Origin: Leptodontidium sp. MPI-SDFR-AT-0119
Taxonomy: Eukaryota; Ascomycota; Leotiomycetes; Helotiales; Leptodontidiaceae
Reading direction: 5' to 3'
Assembly (NCBI GenBank): GCA_020726505.1
Contig: JAHLEZ010000010.1
Location: 2,356,001-2,420,000 of the forward strand
Length of the DNA stretch: 64,000 nucleotides
Position numbers and translations under genes: made by a program. Shown piece after piece: positions 34,121 to 47,115 of the stretch. How positions within the stretch are numbered: the stretch's first letter is position 1; the number at the start of each line of letters is the position of its first letter. The notes under the pieces were generated by a model. That model had not been told where the DNA came from. It searched no databases and saw only the letters and a list, made by a program, of their open reading frames with translations.

Positions 34121-35507
34121 GGGGAACTCGTTTTGAGAGGGAGAGGAAGGGGGAATGAAAATTGTCTTGATATGCTTTTCAGGAGAGTGTCGAAACTTCT
34201 GCAGCCGCTATTACCAGCACAAGCCGTTCCGATCAGGGTCACGTAATTCTGTCTCCTTAACTCTTCATTCTTTGTTGGTGCTTTTGTTAGTCGGAAGAAG
34301 ACGATAATCTTTTGACTGCCTTTGAGAACACCCTAGTAGTTTTTGCATTCCAGTGAGAGCCTCTCCCTAAGCCATCAAAGGAGAATAGTGTCACATGAAA
34401 AGCTGCACAGCAGGATGAAGAAAGTCACATCCGCCCATATTTAATCCATCCGTTCGACATTTACATTATGACCACCGATTTGAATATATAGTCACACGTA
34501 TTGCTTCCAATCTTCTATTGCCCCAACGCGAAGCCAACCATCCAAACCATCGCCACCAATGACCGAGGCTCTGCGCTCCTTGCGTTCGTCACCGGGCTCA
34601 CAAAGACAACAAAGCTATCCGCGGGCTACGTGAACGGTCGGGACAGCCCTCGAAGCTGTATTCGATTATCTTCTCGGTGACCAATTCTGAAAATGATATA
34701 CCCCATTGCAGTAGGCAGTCCTTCGCCAACAAACATCCCTGGGACCTGCGGCAGGGAAATTGGACTTGCTCTCCTAGATTTTGCCTTGCCCTTGAAGGTG
34801 GTTCATCGGGATTTCAAACTCGGTGCTGAGAGTTTTGTTGATTTAGCATGTGAGGACCTCCAACTACAGTCGAGGTCCTGCACAAGGGGCTCATTTCTGA
34901 AAGTGGCAGATGGGGTTACTCAGAGTGGCGTGTATAAATTCTAAATATACATCGATTGGTTTCTTCCCTTGAAAAGGTCTGCGCTTTTTTTAGTGAAATT
35001 GACTCGTGCTCTACTGCCGACGTCAAAGAAAGTCAGCGACGAAGCTGAATAACGTCTCATTAATATCAATTGTTTCTTTAGTGATCATTTGCAAAACTCA
35101 AATTTGTTTCGTCTTTCTTCCTGAATAGATTGTGGAATTCCACATGGTGGAGATAGGCCCTGGATCTTTTGTTTTACTTCTTTGATTGCATGGAAGAATC
35201 AATTCAAGAATGATTCACGTCATGTCTGGATAATACGCTTCCATCTCATTCAACCAATAAATGCTGGACTAAAGGAAAATCCTTTGACTGGCGTCTTCAA
35301 CATTCAACTGAAAAGGGCTCATGTTTCTCCTTCTCCTCTCTTCTCCCTAAAGAGAACAGCCTCACCTTTATCCAAGCTGTTTCAAATCCGTGTGAAAGAC
35401 ATCTTCGTCATAAATAACACGACAATCTTACCCAAGGTCATTCTTACCACATATCCCTCAATACCTCTCCACTACATCACTTCTGTCACAACCCCCAAAA
35501 CAAGACC
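34121..35507. other. 1.4 kb intergenic region
   Basis: No convincing gene. A plus-strand frame at 34693-34944 has no coding character. The right end (after about 35300) is CT-rich as in a fungal promoter/leader. Confidence 0.4.
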
Positions 35508-36023
35508 ATGGCGTCCAACGCAACGAGGGTCTTTTGCTGTGCCGATATCGCGGTCGTACATGACAACCCCGCTGTATGCCACCACAATATCTTCTTCCCC
35601 ACCTTCGTGAACTTCCTCGAAACTGCCGGAGATCCTACCTCAATCCTGCGCCTGCACAACAGAGACAAAGAACGCGTCTTGGGCTTATGCGGAACAATCA
35701 CCAAGGTCATAACCAAATCTTCTCCCACATCCCCATAGCAGCTCCGCTTCTTCGTCTGCGCTCAAGTCGGCGAAGATATCAGATGGATATCGCTCCAGTC
35801 CTCTAGGAACGATCCGATTATCGCGAAGTTCACGAAGACAGACATCGTCGCGAATCTCGCGTGTAAATCCCACGGCCAAACCGCGGTTGTGGAGATTTGG
35901 GAGGATGTGAGTAAGACGAGCAGGTATCATGAGCGTGTTGCGGATGCAGAGCTTCATGCGAAAGTAACTGATAATGGGGACAGGGTACGAGTGCAGCCTG
36001 CACTCATTTTCCGCGAGGAGTAG
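35508..36023 (+). CDS. Unrecognised protein with 33-nt intron or internal stop
   Basis: ATG 35508 opens MASNATRVFCCADIAVV, continues with FVNFLETAGDPTSILRLHN and LGLCGTITK, then meets an in-frame TAG (35736-35738) and continues in the same frame as QLRFFVCAQVGEDIRWISL to VRVQPALIFREE and TAG at 36021-36023. A 33-nt segment (35706-35738) begins GT and ends AG and its removal would give 161 residues, but this is shorter than any other intron in the window and the donor GTCATA is poor. Alternatives are a nonsense mutation or readthrough (context TAG-CAG-CTC). Both halves have similar composition, so I treat them as one gene. Family not recognised. Confidence 0.4.
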
Positions 36024-37587
36024 GTTGTTCATAGTAAGTCCCTCAGTTATTTCTTTAATCTGTTAAAGAAGTTGCAAATGTAATAATACTTTCCCTCACT
36101 AGTCTCATTTGTATTTTGAATTATGTATGTTTTAATCGTTAATGTTAGAATTCCTTGTCTGGCTTCGTATTCCGCTTTGTGGCCTCAGGTTTAAAGTCTT
36201 TGATGAGTTCCATCTTCCAGACCGATCGTATTGGAATTCGACAAAGGAATGCAGCTACGTTCCACACCGACTCAAGATAGTCTCGTCTTTATCTCTCCCG
36301 TCTTGGAGCCGTTCCTCACATTGAGAATCTTCCTTGGCCTTGGTGGTTTTCTTGGATCCTACATCCCGCCGCCAAGCCTCGACCCCACGTTAAGCGAGAA
36401 CAAAATAAACAAAGACATCATTACTTCTGTGAAACTGGGCATTGAACTTTCTGCCCCTATTGAAATATAACGTATGACTTAATTTTTTTGAGCAGAGCCA
36501 GTTGATTAAACCGAGGCCCGAAGAGACTCATAGAGACAAATTCATAAACTTTTCTTTCCTTAGGCTCGAGATATCACCAGATTCCTCAAGCTACTGACTT
36601 GCATTTCTAATTTCCCCTTTTCCTATGGTACTCTTCAGGTGTGCTCCACTCTCCTTTATCTCACCGAACTTTCATCTCCTTGCAGTATGAAGTAATAGAA
36701 ATAAACTAGCGCGCACCAGAATCCAAGCCCACCCACCAGACAAGAGCGTTTAATTCCACCTGTCGCAAACTCCTCGGTCAGTGTACTGAACATCATATTC
36801 TCATCTTGGAAGACAGCTAAAGATGTGAACCTGGGGTAATTCGTAAGCTCGGTGCTCGAACGATGTTCTCAACCAACGGCTTTCAAGAATCCACAGTGCT
36901 CTTAGACCATTTCCAATTTCCATCACTAAGTGCCAATGAAGAATTTCAATAGCGTGACGAAGATTGTTTTTCATGACTTGGATACATACGGTTGAGACAA
37001 GAGGAAAAGCCGAGGAGAAGAACAAAGACTCGTAGTGGCTAAACTTTTAAGTGAGCTCGATGGCTAGCCGGCGTCCGCTGGCTGGCGTTCCCGAAAGGTT
37101 GCAATAAATCCACCCATTCTAAGCCAAGTGGACACCCCATCAAATAAATAAACTCTAACGAGAAAAATCCCAAAATATTCCCCAGTAATTGTATACAATT
37201 AAGTTTGTTAGATATATTCGCCGGCTTAAGTGCCTCGAGACTTGTGCTTCTACAAAATTTAACGAAGTAAGTAACAAACCGAGCGAAGCTCACTACCAGC
37301 GAGTCAAAAATTTCGAGGTCTGAACACAAAGCCCGCCAGCTTTGTTGTTAGCACTTTACTAGTAATATTTAAGTAGAACGACTCTGTTTCTTGAGTTGAA
37401 TTATACTATAGGGATTATTCTTGTAGTTGCTTATATTCTAAAAAGGAAGATAAATATGTTAGAACATAGCATAATCCACTTGAATCAATAAGCCTAGAAA
37501 ACTAGTATAACAAATAAAGAAATTTTATATATCAACACCAGCTAATAAAAAAGGGGTATTACAACATCCGTGATGAGACATCAACAA
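36024..37587. other. 1.6 kb AT-rich gene desert left of the caspase-HET gene
   Basis: TA-rich, stops in all frames, only short frames on either strand. It may be an old, mutated repeat, but no terminal repeats or transposase remnants could be recognised. Confidence 0.45.
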
Positions 37588-40500
37588 TCATCTAAGCTCA
37601 AACGTCGAATACTCTAGCTGGTCATATGGCCATGCAGGTGCTTTGCCTGCGATAGCCTCCCCATCCATCATCCCATAAACATAGCATTCACCAATAATCT
37701 GGTAATACTTTCTTTCGTGATCTTTACGCAACACGACAGGCACACTACATCCAAAGAGAATGCAAACAAGATCTCCGTTCTTTATAGCTGGACTCCCCAA
37801 CCCGAAAAGAGACTTATGACTGGCTCCTTTCGTCTCAAAGAACCTCCTCTTCCACACAATAGACTGGACCCGTTTTAAAAACGTGATTCGTGTACTTGGA
37901 TTTTTCAAATTTTCCATCAGTTCTGGTATATCAAGATCGCCCCTGCGGTCTTGATATTGAAGGCATTCCCAACATGCCCGGGTGTACCATGGCGGGGCAT
38001 TTTTGCCATCAGGTCCCCGGTCAGCAACAAGAGTTCGCCAAAGTTTATCAGGGACTGTTTGGGGTTTATACTTAGGGCCCCATCCCGCCATCTCTAATGC
38101 TTCGCTAGGAATAATTCCACCACCCACACGACTAGAGACTTGGCTGATGATGTCTAGGCAAAATCCCCTCAAAAATAGCGAACCGTTGTACTTCGGCATC
38201 CTGGAAGAAGTTTCTTCTTTCAAAGCAGAGTCTTCTGCCAATGTGTTTGGCTCAGACTTGGGTGCAATCAAAGCAGCTGGTCGCGAGTGTCCGGTAGAGG
38301 TCGATGGTCGTGAATGCTTGTTCATACGAAAAGTGAAGCCTTCTCGCAGCTTCCCCTCTTTTAAGTCGTGCACCCCAAACTTATGCCACGCACGTGAACC
38401 AGCGGAAGCATTGTATATTTGCTGACCTTTCCGCTCTGGACAGCCTACAAAGCCGTCCTCGTTTGCTCCCCCCTCTACTATGTAGCGTGGCTCACCGAAA
38501 GCCGAATGCCTGATGAGTGGGATCCAACTAGGCAAGGTATCTACTTCTGATGTCCCCTTCTTCAAGGCTTCGGCTTTAGACTGTTTCTGAACGGCTGCCC
38601 AGTATCTGCATAGAATGTCTAGCGACTGTGACTGTTGTATACAGTAGTCTATGAAATCGGCGTAGACGTCCAAAAGGCATTTTTCATAGTCTGGAGAAAT
38701 TCGTGCGTCACGAGTCGCGCTTGGATTGGAAGAAGATAATTCGCTGTCGTTGGCCAACGTGAGCACCGCGAAGATAGTGTCTCGAGGTTCCGTGGTCTCG
38801 AACGCAACTAGCAAAGACGACACAAGGATCTCCAAAGGGAGCAATCGTTGCTCAATTCGACCTTCGTGTGACTTGCGGAATAAATTAACCGTTGCATGAA
38901 CAACCACGTTAGCTCCTAAGGCCCGGGCATCTGTTGTCTTAAGGATGATGGATTCGGGGTCCCGACAGACGAGGGAAGCGTGGTCTAGGATTGATCGCCT
39001 GATTTCCTCGTACTTGGTCATGAACAGGGCGATGGAGTCGGCAAAATCTTTCCACGAGAGGTCCATACTGCCACATCGAACATATGCTTTCCGTGCCAGG
39101 GCAAGCTCTTGAATGACCCATCGCCGCGAAAACCAGTGATTTGTAATCAGCTGCAGGACCAGCGCCCAACTTTCTGCAGTCTCTTCCGGATTAGCGACCA
39201 GGTCGTCCAGCGCCTGCAGATCTAATATCCTTTTCAAGAATTCGAAAGTTAGCTCAGTATCATCATTACCCTCTCCTAGTTGGGGAATGATGAAGTTAGC
39301 AAGTGAGACTGGCAGGGTGCTTCTCTGAAAGAATATTCAATATGGTTGATCTTACCGAGCCAAACACATACAGATTCTGCTTGTGTATAAACCTCATGCA
39401 TGCGAGCCACTTGTGAACTCTTTTCCGTCTTATCATCTTGATTGATACATATAGCATCTACCCAGACGTTCACGTCTTCTGTCGCATGTCGAAAGCGTAG
39501 CAACGCCGCGTTGAGGTTGTCTCGAATGAAAAAGGTTCCGGATTGATTGAAGCCGGTCAACGTTTGCCTTACGCCGCGAGCACCTGTATCTTTGTAGATA
39601 GTTATTCGATTGCCGGCTACTTCATCTGGGTCGCCCCACCAGTAAGAAAGTGCAGTATACGGCCACTTCTGATGCTCTGAGTGGGACTTTTGGTTGTTAC
39701 CAAGCTCAAGCGCACTTGGAAACAACATGCACTCGAGAGGATCGCCATCTTTTCCATGCTGAATTCTGAGGATGCGAATTTCGTGATTTGAATCAATCGT
39801 TTGGTGCATATATGTTCCTTTGGCGGACTTTGGGATTGCATGAAGAATAGCGGCAGCAAGAGCCCGAAGTTTGTCTGTTCTGGCTGTACTTGCTCCAGTC
39901 TCTATTATTGACCACAAGTTAGTACATTGGATAGGACATGTGGGAGACAGTTTGAAAAGACAGACAGAATAGTGAGCAGGGAGAACTTCGTACCATATGT
40001 AGCTTTTCGTGAGATGGGCCTAATATAAGGAGTATTGACCACTGGGGTTGTTTCTTGCGTTGGGGTGGGAATCGGTTTTCCTGGGGCTGCGCCAAAGCTA
40101 TCGATTGTTTTCAAATTCTCTCTCTCTTTCGTGATCGAAGCTGGATATAATGAAATCATACTTGTACTCGGCATTTTCATATTGAGGTAGTTTGCGGAGG
40201 TTATGGGCCCAATAACAATTATGGCTGGATCTTTGGGGATGTAGATCGAAATGTTGATCGGCATCGACAAGATGACAATGGATGAAAAGCTTCCGAAGCC
40301 TGCCTCAACTTTAACCTCCTCGGCGATCGTAGGAACATTCCTAAGCCACTCCTTGAAGAATTGAACAGACAGATCTTGAGGAGATACGTTGTCTTTTAGA
40401 CGAATGGCGAACAGCATGCGTGGTCTTGATGTCGATAGTGTTGTGTCAGGCGATGCTGCTTGCCTCTTTTGAAAGCTTCTTGGTTCTTCAGTCGTATCCG

Positions 40501-41598
40501 CCCTAATTGTAACACTTCTCAACTTTGAGACAGCTGCTCCCCGTTCGATATTAGGAACTTTTTGAGACACTTCATTGGTGGTTTGGTGATGAGGCCCATC
40601 TGCCGGATCTGCAATCTCTTGTTGTCGATCTCGTGGCATTAATGGGGACAGATGTATACTCCGAGGATGCTGGGGACTGTCCTGAGTTAAAGATAAATGC
40701 ACTGGTGCCGGATGGCGCTCTCTCCCATCTTCTTCCTCGGGTCTTCTGCTCTGTATTCTGCTGAAAACGTTACGATACAGTTCAGCAACCGTGAAAAATG
40801 GCTTTCGACTGAGATCTCGAAATTCTATGGTGAGCTCTTTTGTAAAAGAGTAAGCTCCCACTCCATTCGCTCTCGAGTTATAGGCACAAGCTGAGATGAG
40901 CTCTGTTGCTCCATTTCCTCCACTCGAGCTCGCTGTTCCTGCGTGGCAGCAGTCCAAAAGTATCAGTGCGTCACTTTCAGCTTGTTCCAAAACCTTTTGT
41001 ATTGCGCTCCACTGAACAATCGGGCATTTATCGTCTTGGCTTGTTGCTCGGCTATACGATCATAACTAATTAGCAAAATGAGAGCAATGCGCACTGGAGA
41101 CAGGCAAAGTAGATAATGTTCAAACCTTGTCCAGGCTAGAAGGCGTTCTGTCGTGAGCAATCCATGGCCAGCATAGTATACGATGAGCAAGTGCTCACTA
41201 GGGTTCCCTTCAACGTCTGCAAGGTCCAGGATCTTTCGATTCACTTTGGCGTGACTTTTTTGTCCTGGAATTCTCCAGACTTCCGTTTCGAACCCGTAGA
41301 GCCTCTGGAATATGTCATGTAGCTTCGCAATCTCTATAGATACCGGCAGATAGGGATCTTCGTCCTCCCACATGATCATCAAAACCGAGACACTCGTATA
41401 TCTCGACGTCGATGTGTTCGGGAAGGCAGTATCCGCAGCCGCCTGTAGCTCTTTGCCGAACTTCTGCAGACTGATATGACATGACCAGCGACTGATATCA
41501 TCAGGAGTTGGGGGCTTGGTGCTTGTGCTGGACCCGGTTCGAATTTCCTCACTTGTCGCAGGTTCGCCCGGTTCCGATACCGAGCCCGACGCACTCAT
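37588..41598 (-). CDS. Caspase-like/HET-domain fusion protein
   Basis: Exons 41126-41598, 39994-41051, 39356-39901 and 37588-39275 give 1254 residues; introns of 74, 92 and 80 nt join in phase. Start is ATG 41598 (MSASGSV). Residues about 70-200 are a caspase/metacaspase-type p20 fold: LLIVYYAGHG with His145 and ALILLDCCHAGT with Cys193, the catalytic pair. Residues about 369-447 (MLFAIRLKDNVSPQDLS...EWLRNVP...VEAGFGSFSSIVILSMP) match a block usually seen at the end of stand-alone fungal caspase-like proteins. From about 590 a HET domain follows: YTALSYWWGDPDEV, VWVDAICINQDD, VARMHEVYTQAESVCVWLGEG. HET domains trigger incompatibility cell death, so this is probably a death-inducing or allorecognition protein. 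Confidence 0.85.
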
Positions 41599-43066
41599 TT
41601 CAGGACGCTTTGGTTGCGGAATTGTCACGAATTGAGTTGATGAACACTCAGTCCCGGCCTGTAGAATATGCTGCGGTCCTTAAGCTTGATTGTTATTAAG
41701 AATATAATTGCTTCTACCAGAATGCCCAGAAATCCGAGACATTTCAGCTCATGTCCTACGGTGACGAATTAGGAATGAGGCTGCTCACGTGAAGTGTGTG
41801 GACGAATCATTGCTCTGTCTGCACTTGTCCGGGGGCTGCAATGCCTGGTTCTGTGTCATGTGCAAGAGGTCGCCCCGAACAACACTAAATTCCCTCTCCA
41901 ACTCCTCCCAAACATCCCTTCCTTCTTCTACCACTTCCCTCTCCTAATTAACATCCGCTCCATTCTCTAACCCATTCTTCTTTATACCAAGACCAATACT
42001 CAACCCCTCCAAAGTCCCTTCCACTTTCTTCTTCATCTCCTTAATAGTCCTCGTCTCAGCCCTTAACCGCTCCAATTGATCCTGCATCATAAGAATTAAA
42101 CTCTCCCTCGTTTGATACATTTAATATCCGTTTAGTAGGTGGTAGAAGTTTACGAAGAGTGTTTTAATATAGTCGACTTTCTCAGAGTACTATCCGATAG
42201 TGTTAGTGGCAATCGCAGTGCAGAAAGAGGTTATTGAAGTGTTTCGAGGTAGCGAGGGGGCCGGCCTCGAAGGGACATACCTGCTCCGGATCTATACTTA
42301 TAATCCCAACCAGCTCCAAGAAATTCAACAGCAGCGATTTCGCAATACGATTTAAGATGAATGCGTGATTTGTATATTTACTATTACCATTCGGTGTCCC
42401 AAGCGGTGTATACAACTACTCCAGCCCAAGAGCTTAAAGTGTAGGAAGCGGTTTTTTAAGCTATATCCTAATTAGCACTTATCTATTCCAATCCAATCAA
42501 TTCGATTCAACTCCAATCTAGTCCGTAGAAACACCTCCATTATCTTCCTTAGAGTACATAGTAGTCCTTATAAAACATACCCTAAACGGATCCCCAAAAC
42601 ACCTATAACTCTGGCGGTTTAGGCGGTTATAGATTTACCTATATTTTACTGCAATTTAAATTGCATCGTTTAGTTGTTATTTACCCCCCTTTCCAACCAT
42701 AGAATCAAAGTTTACTACACCATTTCGTGCCTCTCTTCCCTGTTTCCGCTTTCGAAATGTCGATTTGCCATTCTTTGTTCGTCGTACAAGGTTTAACCAA
42801 AACGTCACTACCCACTGAGACATTCCCCCTCAGCCAGTTTTCCGCTCTCAGTACTTTTCTTTGTCTTTACAGAATTGAAGTCTTTCCATGACACCCACTT
42901 CCCCAATCCATCGATTTCCAGACTCCCAATTACCCAGCACTCACATCTGCGGGATATCTTCACACACCACCTCACGCATGAGCACATCGGCTCATAAACC
43001 TCACCTAGCTTCACAGCTACAACATACATCTCGTCTGCGTGCGCCAGTGCGCCATATTGGTCAAAT
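41599..43066. other. AT-rich divergent region between caspase-HET and the polytopic protein gene
   Basis: About 1.5 kb. The core (42120-42720) is strongly AT-rich with stops in all frames. It holds a decayed coiled-coil frame, listed separately, and the promoters of two divergent genes. Confidence 0.45.
41788..42120 (-). pseudogene. Relic of a coiled-coil coding frame
   Basis: From an ATG at 42120 the minus strand reads QDQLERLRAETRTIKEMKKK and GLSIGLGIKKNGLENG, meets TAG (41944-41946), and continues in the same frame with EEGRDVWEELEREFSVVRGDLLHMTQNQ to a stop near 41788. The Glu/Lys/Leu heptads and the continuity past one stop suggest a degraded exon, perhaps the end of an N-terminal regulatory domain of a fungal STAND-type protein; that assignment is a guess. 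Confidence 0.3.
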
Positions 43067-46000
43067 ATGGATATAATCAACACCGTCCGTTCGCTCCCGG
43101 GCCGCGTCATAACGACCTGCCGCTCCACCTCGCGCAAAACCCGCCTCATCATCCTCGCCATCCACGCGCTCCTCGCCACCTTTCTGTTTGTCTTCCACGT
43201 CTCTTTTGGTGGTTGGTGGTACTATTACAATGAACGTATTTTCATTACTCGAGGTTTCGGAGTGGATGATACGCAGAAATGCCTTCCTATTATGAAGGAC
43301 TCCGAGTGGAAGGGAGGCTGGGCTAAAGAGTGGTATTGGAGGATGCAATGCCTAGGAAGCAGAGACGGTTTGAAAGTTGGCGGAGTCTGGACTTTGTTGG
43401 TAAGTAATACTTGTTCTTCGAGCTGGGGCGAGAAATGATGCTAATACCATACACAGAATCGAAGATGGGTTTGGATCATCTTTGACGCATTCTGGGTCTC
43501 CTTCGCAGGACCCTGTGTGTACGCAGCAACGTATTCCATAACGACAATGTCACGGATCTACAACTCGAACCCCACGTCCCCCATCGCCCCGTTTATTAAA
43601 CCTCACTTCGGTGCTCTTGGAAATCTATTACTCGCCGGCGCCACATGGGTAGCTAGACTCATCGCTGCCTACGCAAGCTATTTTGATTGGGTTCCACACA
43701 TCAAAAACACATTCGGCCGTGTTGGAGACTGGTTGAGCGATATGGCCAGTAGCGAGTACTGGTACCAACAGATTGTCGACAGGCAATATCCTCTTGCCGA
43801 GAACAGTATCAACTTCCTCTGGACATATGCTGTTGCCGTCGTTACCGCTGTGATCGTCACGTCTATGGATATATACAACGCATTCAGTGCATACTTTAGT
43901 GGTATCGGATCAGCTCCCCTCAATCACTCGTTGCTCTCTACCAATGGAGGACTCTGGTCTGCTTTAGTACCTGAGACCGGCATCCCGAATTGGTCCCTCC
44001 TGATGTTGTTCACAATCTGGATCAACGTCTACATGCACCGCAAATACAACAATCCGCATCCTCGAGCGTTGGATGCTCCCTCTCACTGGACATCTAATCT
44101 TTCACACACGCCATTTGCACTCCTGAACGTCATCTGCTTCGGTTCCGAGCCTGTGCCTGTGCCTGGATCAGCTGAACCATTCCCAGTGCAACGAGGCGTC
44201 GATTGGCCAGCTCGCCCTGTGTTCGAAGAACTCACCCCTTCTCGCCTGGAGTGGCATTGGGACGAAATACCCGACCTTGCTTTACAGAAGGTCATCCTGC
44301 CAATTGTGTACGATGGAGTTTGGGACGGGTTCCTCTTCTGCGTCATCCGATTTCTATTTGCTTGTGATTTTATCCATGCCGCCTCCACGAAGGCGTGGAG
44401 AATGACCTTCGGCAAAATCGGAATGCTGGCATCCGGGACTATCATCACTTACCTCACGTACAACTTTCCCGAGTTCAAATATCTTCTCACGCACATCGCA
44501 ACATACGGTGGAGGAGGTCTTCTTGTTGCCGGTGTAAGTTCCCTTTCCATGGTAATCTTCCATTCAACTAACTTCAATAGGTGTGTGTAATGGTCATGTT
44601 TGTTTCGAGTTCAGTCTTCAACATCCTCAAGGGAGCGTGGGATACGGTGTTCTCTCGAAAGCCTTTCTCGCAACTCAGACCATCGACCCCTGGACTCTAT
44701 ACAATGATAATTCCCATGCTCTTTTCACAACTTCTTGTCATAGCTCTCATGTACGGATTCAACAGCATCACCTCCGCGATGCGTATTCCCTTGACGCTGA
44801 CCTACACTACATTTCTTCTCTACGCAATGGCATCCGACATTCTCGAAGTTTGGTCAGACGACCTTCAACTAGGTGTCTCAGACACCGCCGGGAGAGTCCT
44901 TGCCCTTGCATGTTACTACTTGGGCGGCTGGGTACCGGCACCGTGGTTCTGGACTCCGGATCACATCGCCACGAAACCCTTGTTCCACTGGTACAGAGGA
45001 ATTGCCACGACGTTCATTTACGATGGCCTGAGTTTCTCCACGGCTCCCAACCTTTTCTGGGATTTCTGCATCGGCTTCGTCCTCTTGCTCAATTATCTTC
45101 GTATTCCCGGACGGAAACATATCCTGAGACAGTGTTCTATCGAGACTCAGGCGATTCTACTCGGAAATACGGCAATGATTACGACTTTCCAAGCTTGTGT
45201 TCTGGTGTTTGTGGGCGTGATCGAGGTGTTCTTCGCATTTACCATTCCTCAGCTCGCAATTATGTACGCCCTCCTTTGGGGGGCTTACCTTCTCTGGGAT
45301 CCAAAGCTGCCATATCCACCACCAAATGACAGCCTTTCTGCCGATAAAGAAACAGCGTCTTCAGTACTGCTCTCCTTGCAGACTACTCTGCGAAGAACGA
45401 TCGGACTTTCTATCATAGTCCTCCTCACACTGCTCGTCCCTGTCCAGTTGTCTGACGATCCTTACGTGGAGAACGAATGGACTAGAGGGTTCCCTTTGAT
45501 TTCATCGTGGGCCATGTTGGTAGCAGGTGTCTTCTTCATCGCTCACGCCCTTGCGTTGTTCATCCCTTCAAATCCATCTACACGAAGAGTATACCGGTGG
45601 TTTGCAAAGCAACAATACCATGTTGTCAAACTAAAACAATTTGGCAACCTCTTGCAAAATGCACGCCAATCCGCGGGAAATCGTTTTAAGAATGAATGGA
45701 AGTTGGACTTGGAATGTATCGCACAGATCGGAGCTCTACTCTTCACTATCTACGCTCTCACATACCTCTCGTTCAGTCTGGCTTTCTTTTCGCTAGCGGT
45801 CCCAGGTTTATTGTTGTTCTTCTACTGCCGATCTCCAGCCGCAGAAAACGACCATACTCGTACTCGACCACACGGGCTACAGACCATCTACTCAAACAGC
45901 CTCGTCCCTACCTGGGCCAAACACCTGTGGTGGATAATCCCCACATGGACGACACTGCAAAGCGTAGTTATTATTCGGCATTCCGAGGCGATACATCAGT

Positions 46001-46962
46001 ATTTCCAAGACTTCACCTGGGCGTATTACAGCGACTCTTGGTATGACACATCCCTCCCAGCAACCATCTGCGGCTTTCTCTGGCTCGCAGTGATCATTCT
46101 AGGACCCGTAAGAGAACAGCAACACCTTCTGAAGTTCCTCTGGACCGCGGGCTCCTGCGTGACGTGTATCTTGCCGTTCGACACCAGACCTGTCAGGGAC
46201 ATGTTCTTTTTCCGATCAGCGTCTGTATCGACATTCCAACCACGACTGATGACACCTCTCATTCATTCATGGTTGATTTTAGTGCTCCAGGCTTACCGTC
46301 CTGGCCCGTGGTTATTTCTAATCGCGTTGTTGTTCTGGGATATCGTCAAAGTTGAAGACCCATCTTCTGAGCCTTCGAGCAAAATGACAGCGGATCAAAT
46401 CGCTGCTGCAGCTGCCGCAGAAGAAGTTTTTGCCACCTTGCTCAGGTTTGAGAAAGGCGAAGCGGAACCCCTGGCGCACGAAAAACTCTTGGAGATTGCA
46501 ACACGGGAGGAAGCCGAGGCTGAAACCAAACAGCTGAAAGAACAGGACGAGATCGAGGCCAGGGCAGAGCAAGAACAGCCCTCAAAGGAATTGAAGGACA
46601 AAGGAGAAGCTGGGGCAGATGCCAAGGCTAATGTCACAAAGGAACTCAAGAACTATCAAGAAAAGCTCGCCTCGGAATTTGAGAAGCAGAAAATTTCGAA
46701 GCCAAGAATTCTGACCTCAATGCCAGCACCGAGTCCAGGACAGCCCGTTGGACTTAGTATCAAAGGATTGGTGGATGAGTTCGGTCTGGAGCCAGAAAGC
46801 GGTGATGAACCAAGTGAAGACGACGTTCCCATCGATTCCGGTGAACAAGATCATCCCGAGCTCGATCCCTCAGACAAGGTACCAGATCTGTCTGCAAACT
46901 CAGCACAGAGTATCAAAAAGCAAAAACCAGCAGCCCAGAAGATATCTGGGCCTCCTATGTAG
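43067..46962 (+). CDS. Large polytopic membrane protein with acidic coiled tail
   Basis: Exons 43067-43399, 43457-44533 and 44581-46962 (1263 residues); introns 57 and 47 nt, both phase 0. After a basic N-terminus the first helix is LIILAIHALLATFLFVFHVSF, and hydrophobic segments follow through residue about 1050, roughly fifteen to twenty helices. They include WVWIIFDAFWVSFAGPCVYAA, FLWTYAVAVVTAVIVTSMDIY, WWIIPTWTTLQSVVII and WLILVLQAYRPGPWLFLIALLFW. The last 200 residues are cytosolic-looking, Ala/Glu/Lys-rich and coiled-coil prone, ending in an acidic and then basic segment. No transporter or channel signature was recognised. First of three head-to-tail genes, 153 bp before the next start. 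Confidence 0.75.
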
Positions 46963-47087
46963 AGGAATTCTGAAACCATCCTTCTGCTGCAAAACGGTAT
47001 TGCGGCAGCGGGAAGTCTAGATTGCGATTGAAGGTCAATCTAGAAACCTCTAAAGGACTGACTACAGTTTCTTTGCAAGAAAAAAAT

Positions 47088-47098
47088 ATATATAAAGT
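47088..47098 (+). promoter_or_regulatory. TATA-like element
   Basis: ATATATATAAA lies about 20 bp before the ATG at 47116, inside a 153-bp gap between two same-strand genes. It suggests a separate, very compact promoter and an unusually short 5' leader. Confidence 0.35.
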
Positions 47099-47115
47099 AA
47101 GGAGAGAAACCCACG

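Noticed and set aside
34693..34944. 84-codon plus-strand frame with HRDFK
   Set aside because: HRDFK looks like a kinase catalytic loop, but nothing before or after it resembles a kinase and no splicing extends it.
36480..37560. Transposon remnant
   Set aside because: The region is AT-rich, but I could find no terminal repeats, target-site duplication or transposase-like reading, so I left it as unexplained intergenic sequence.
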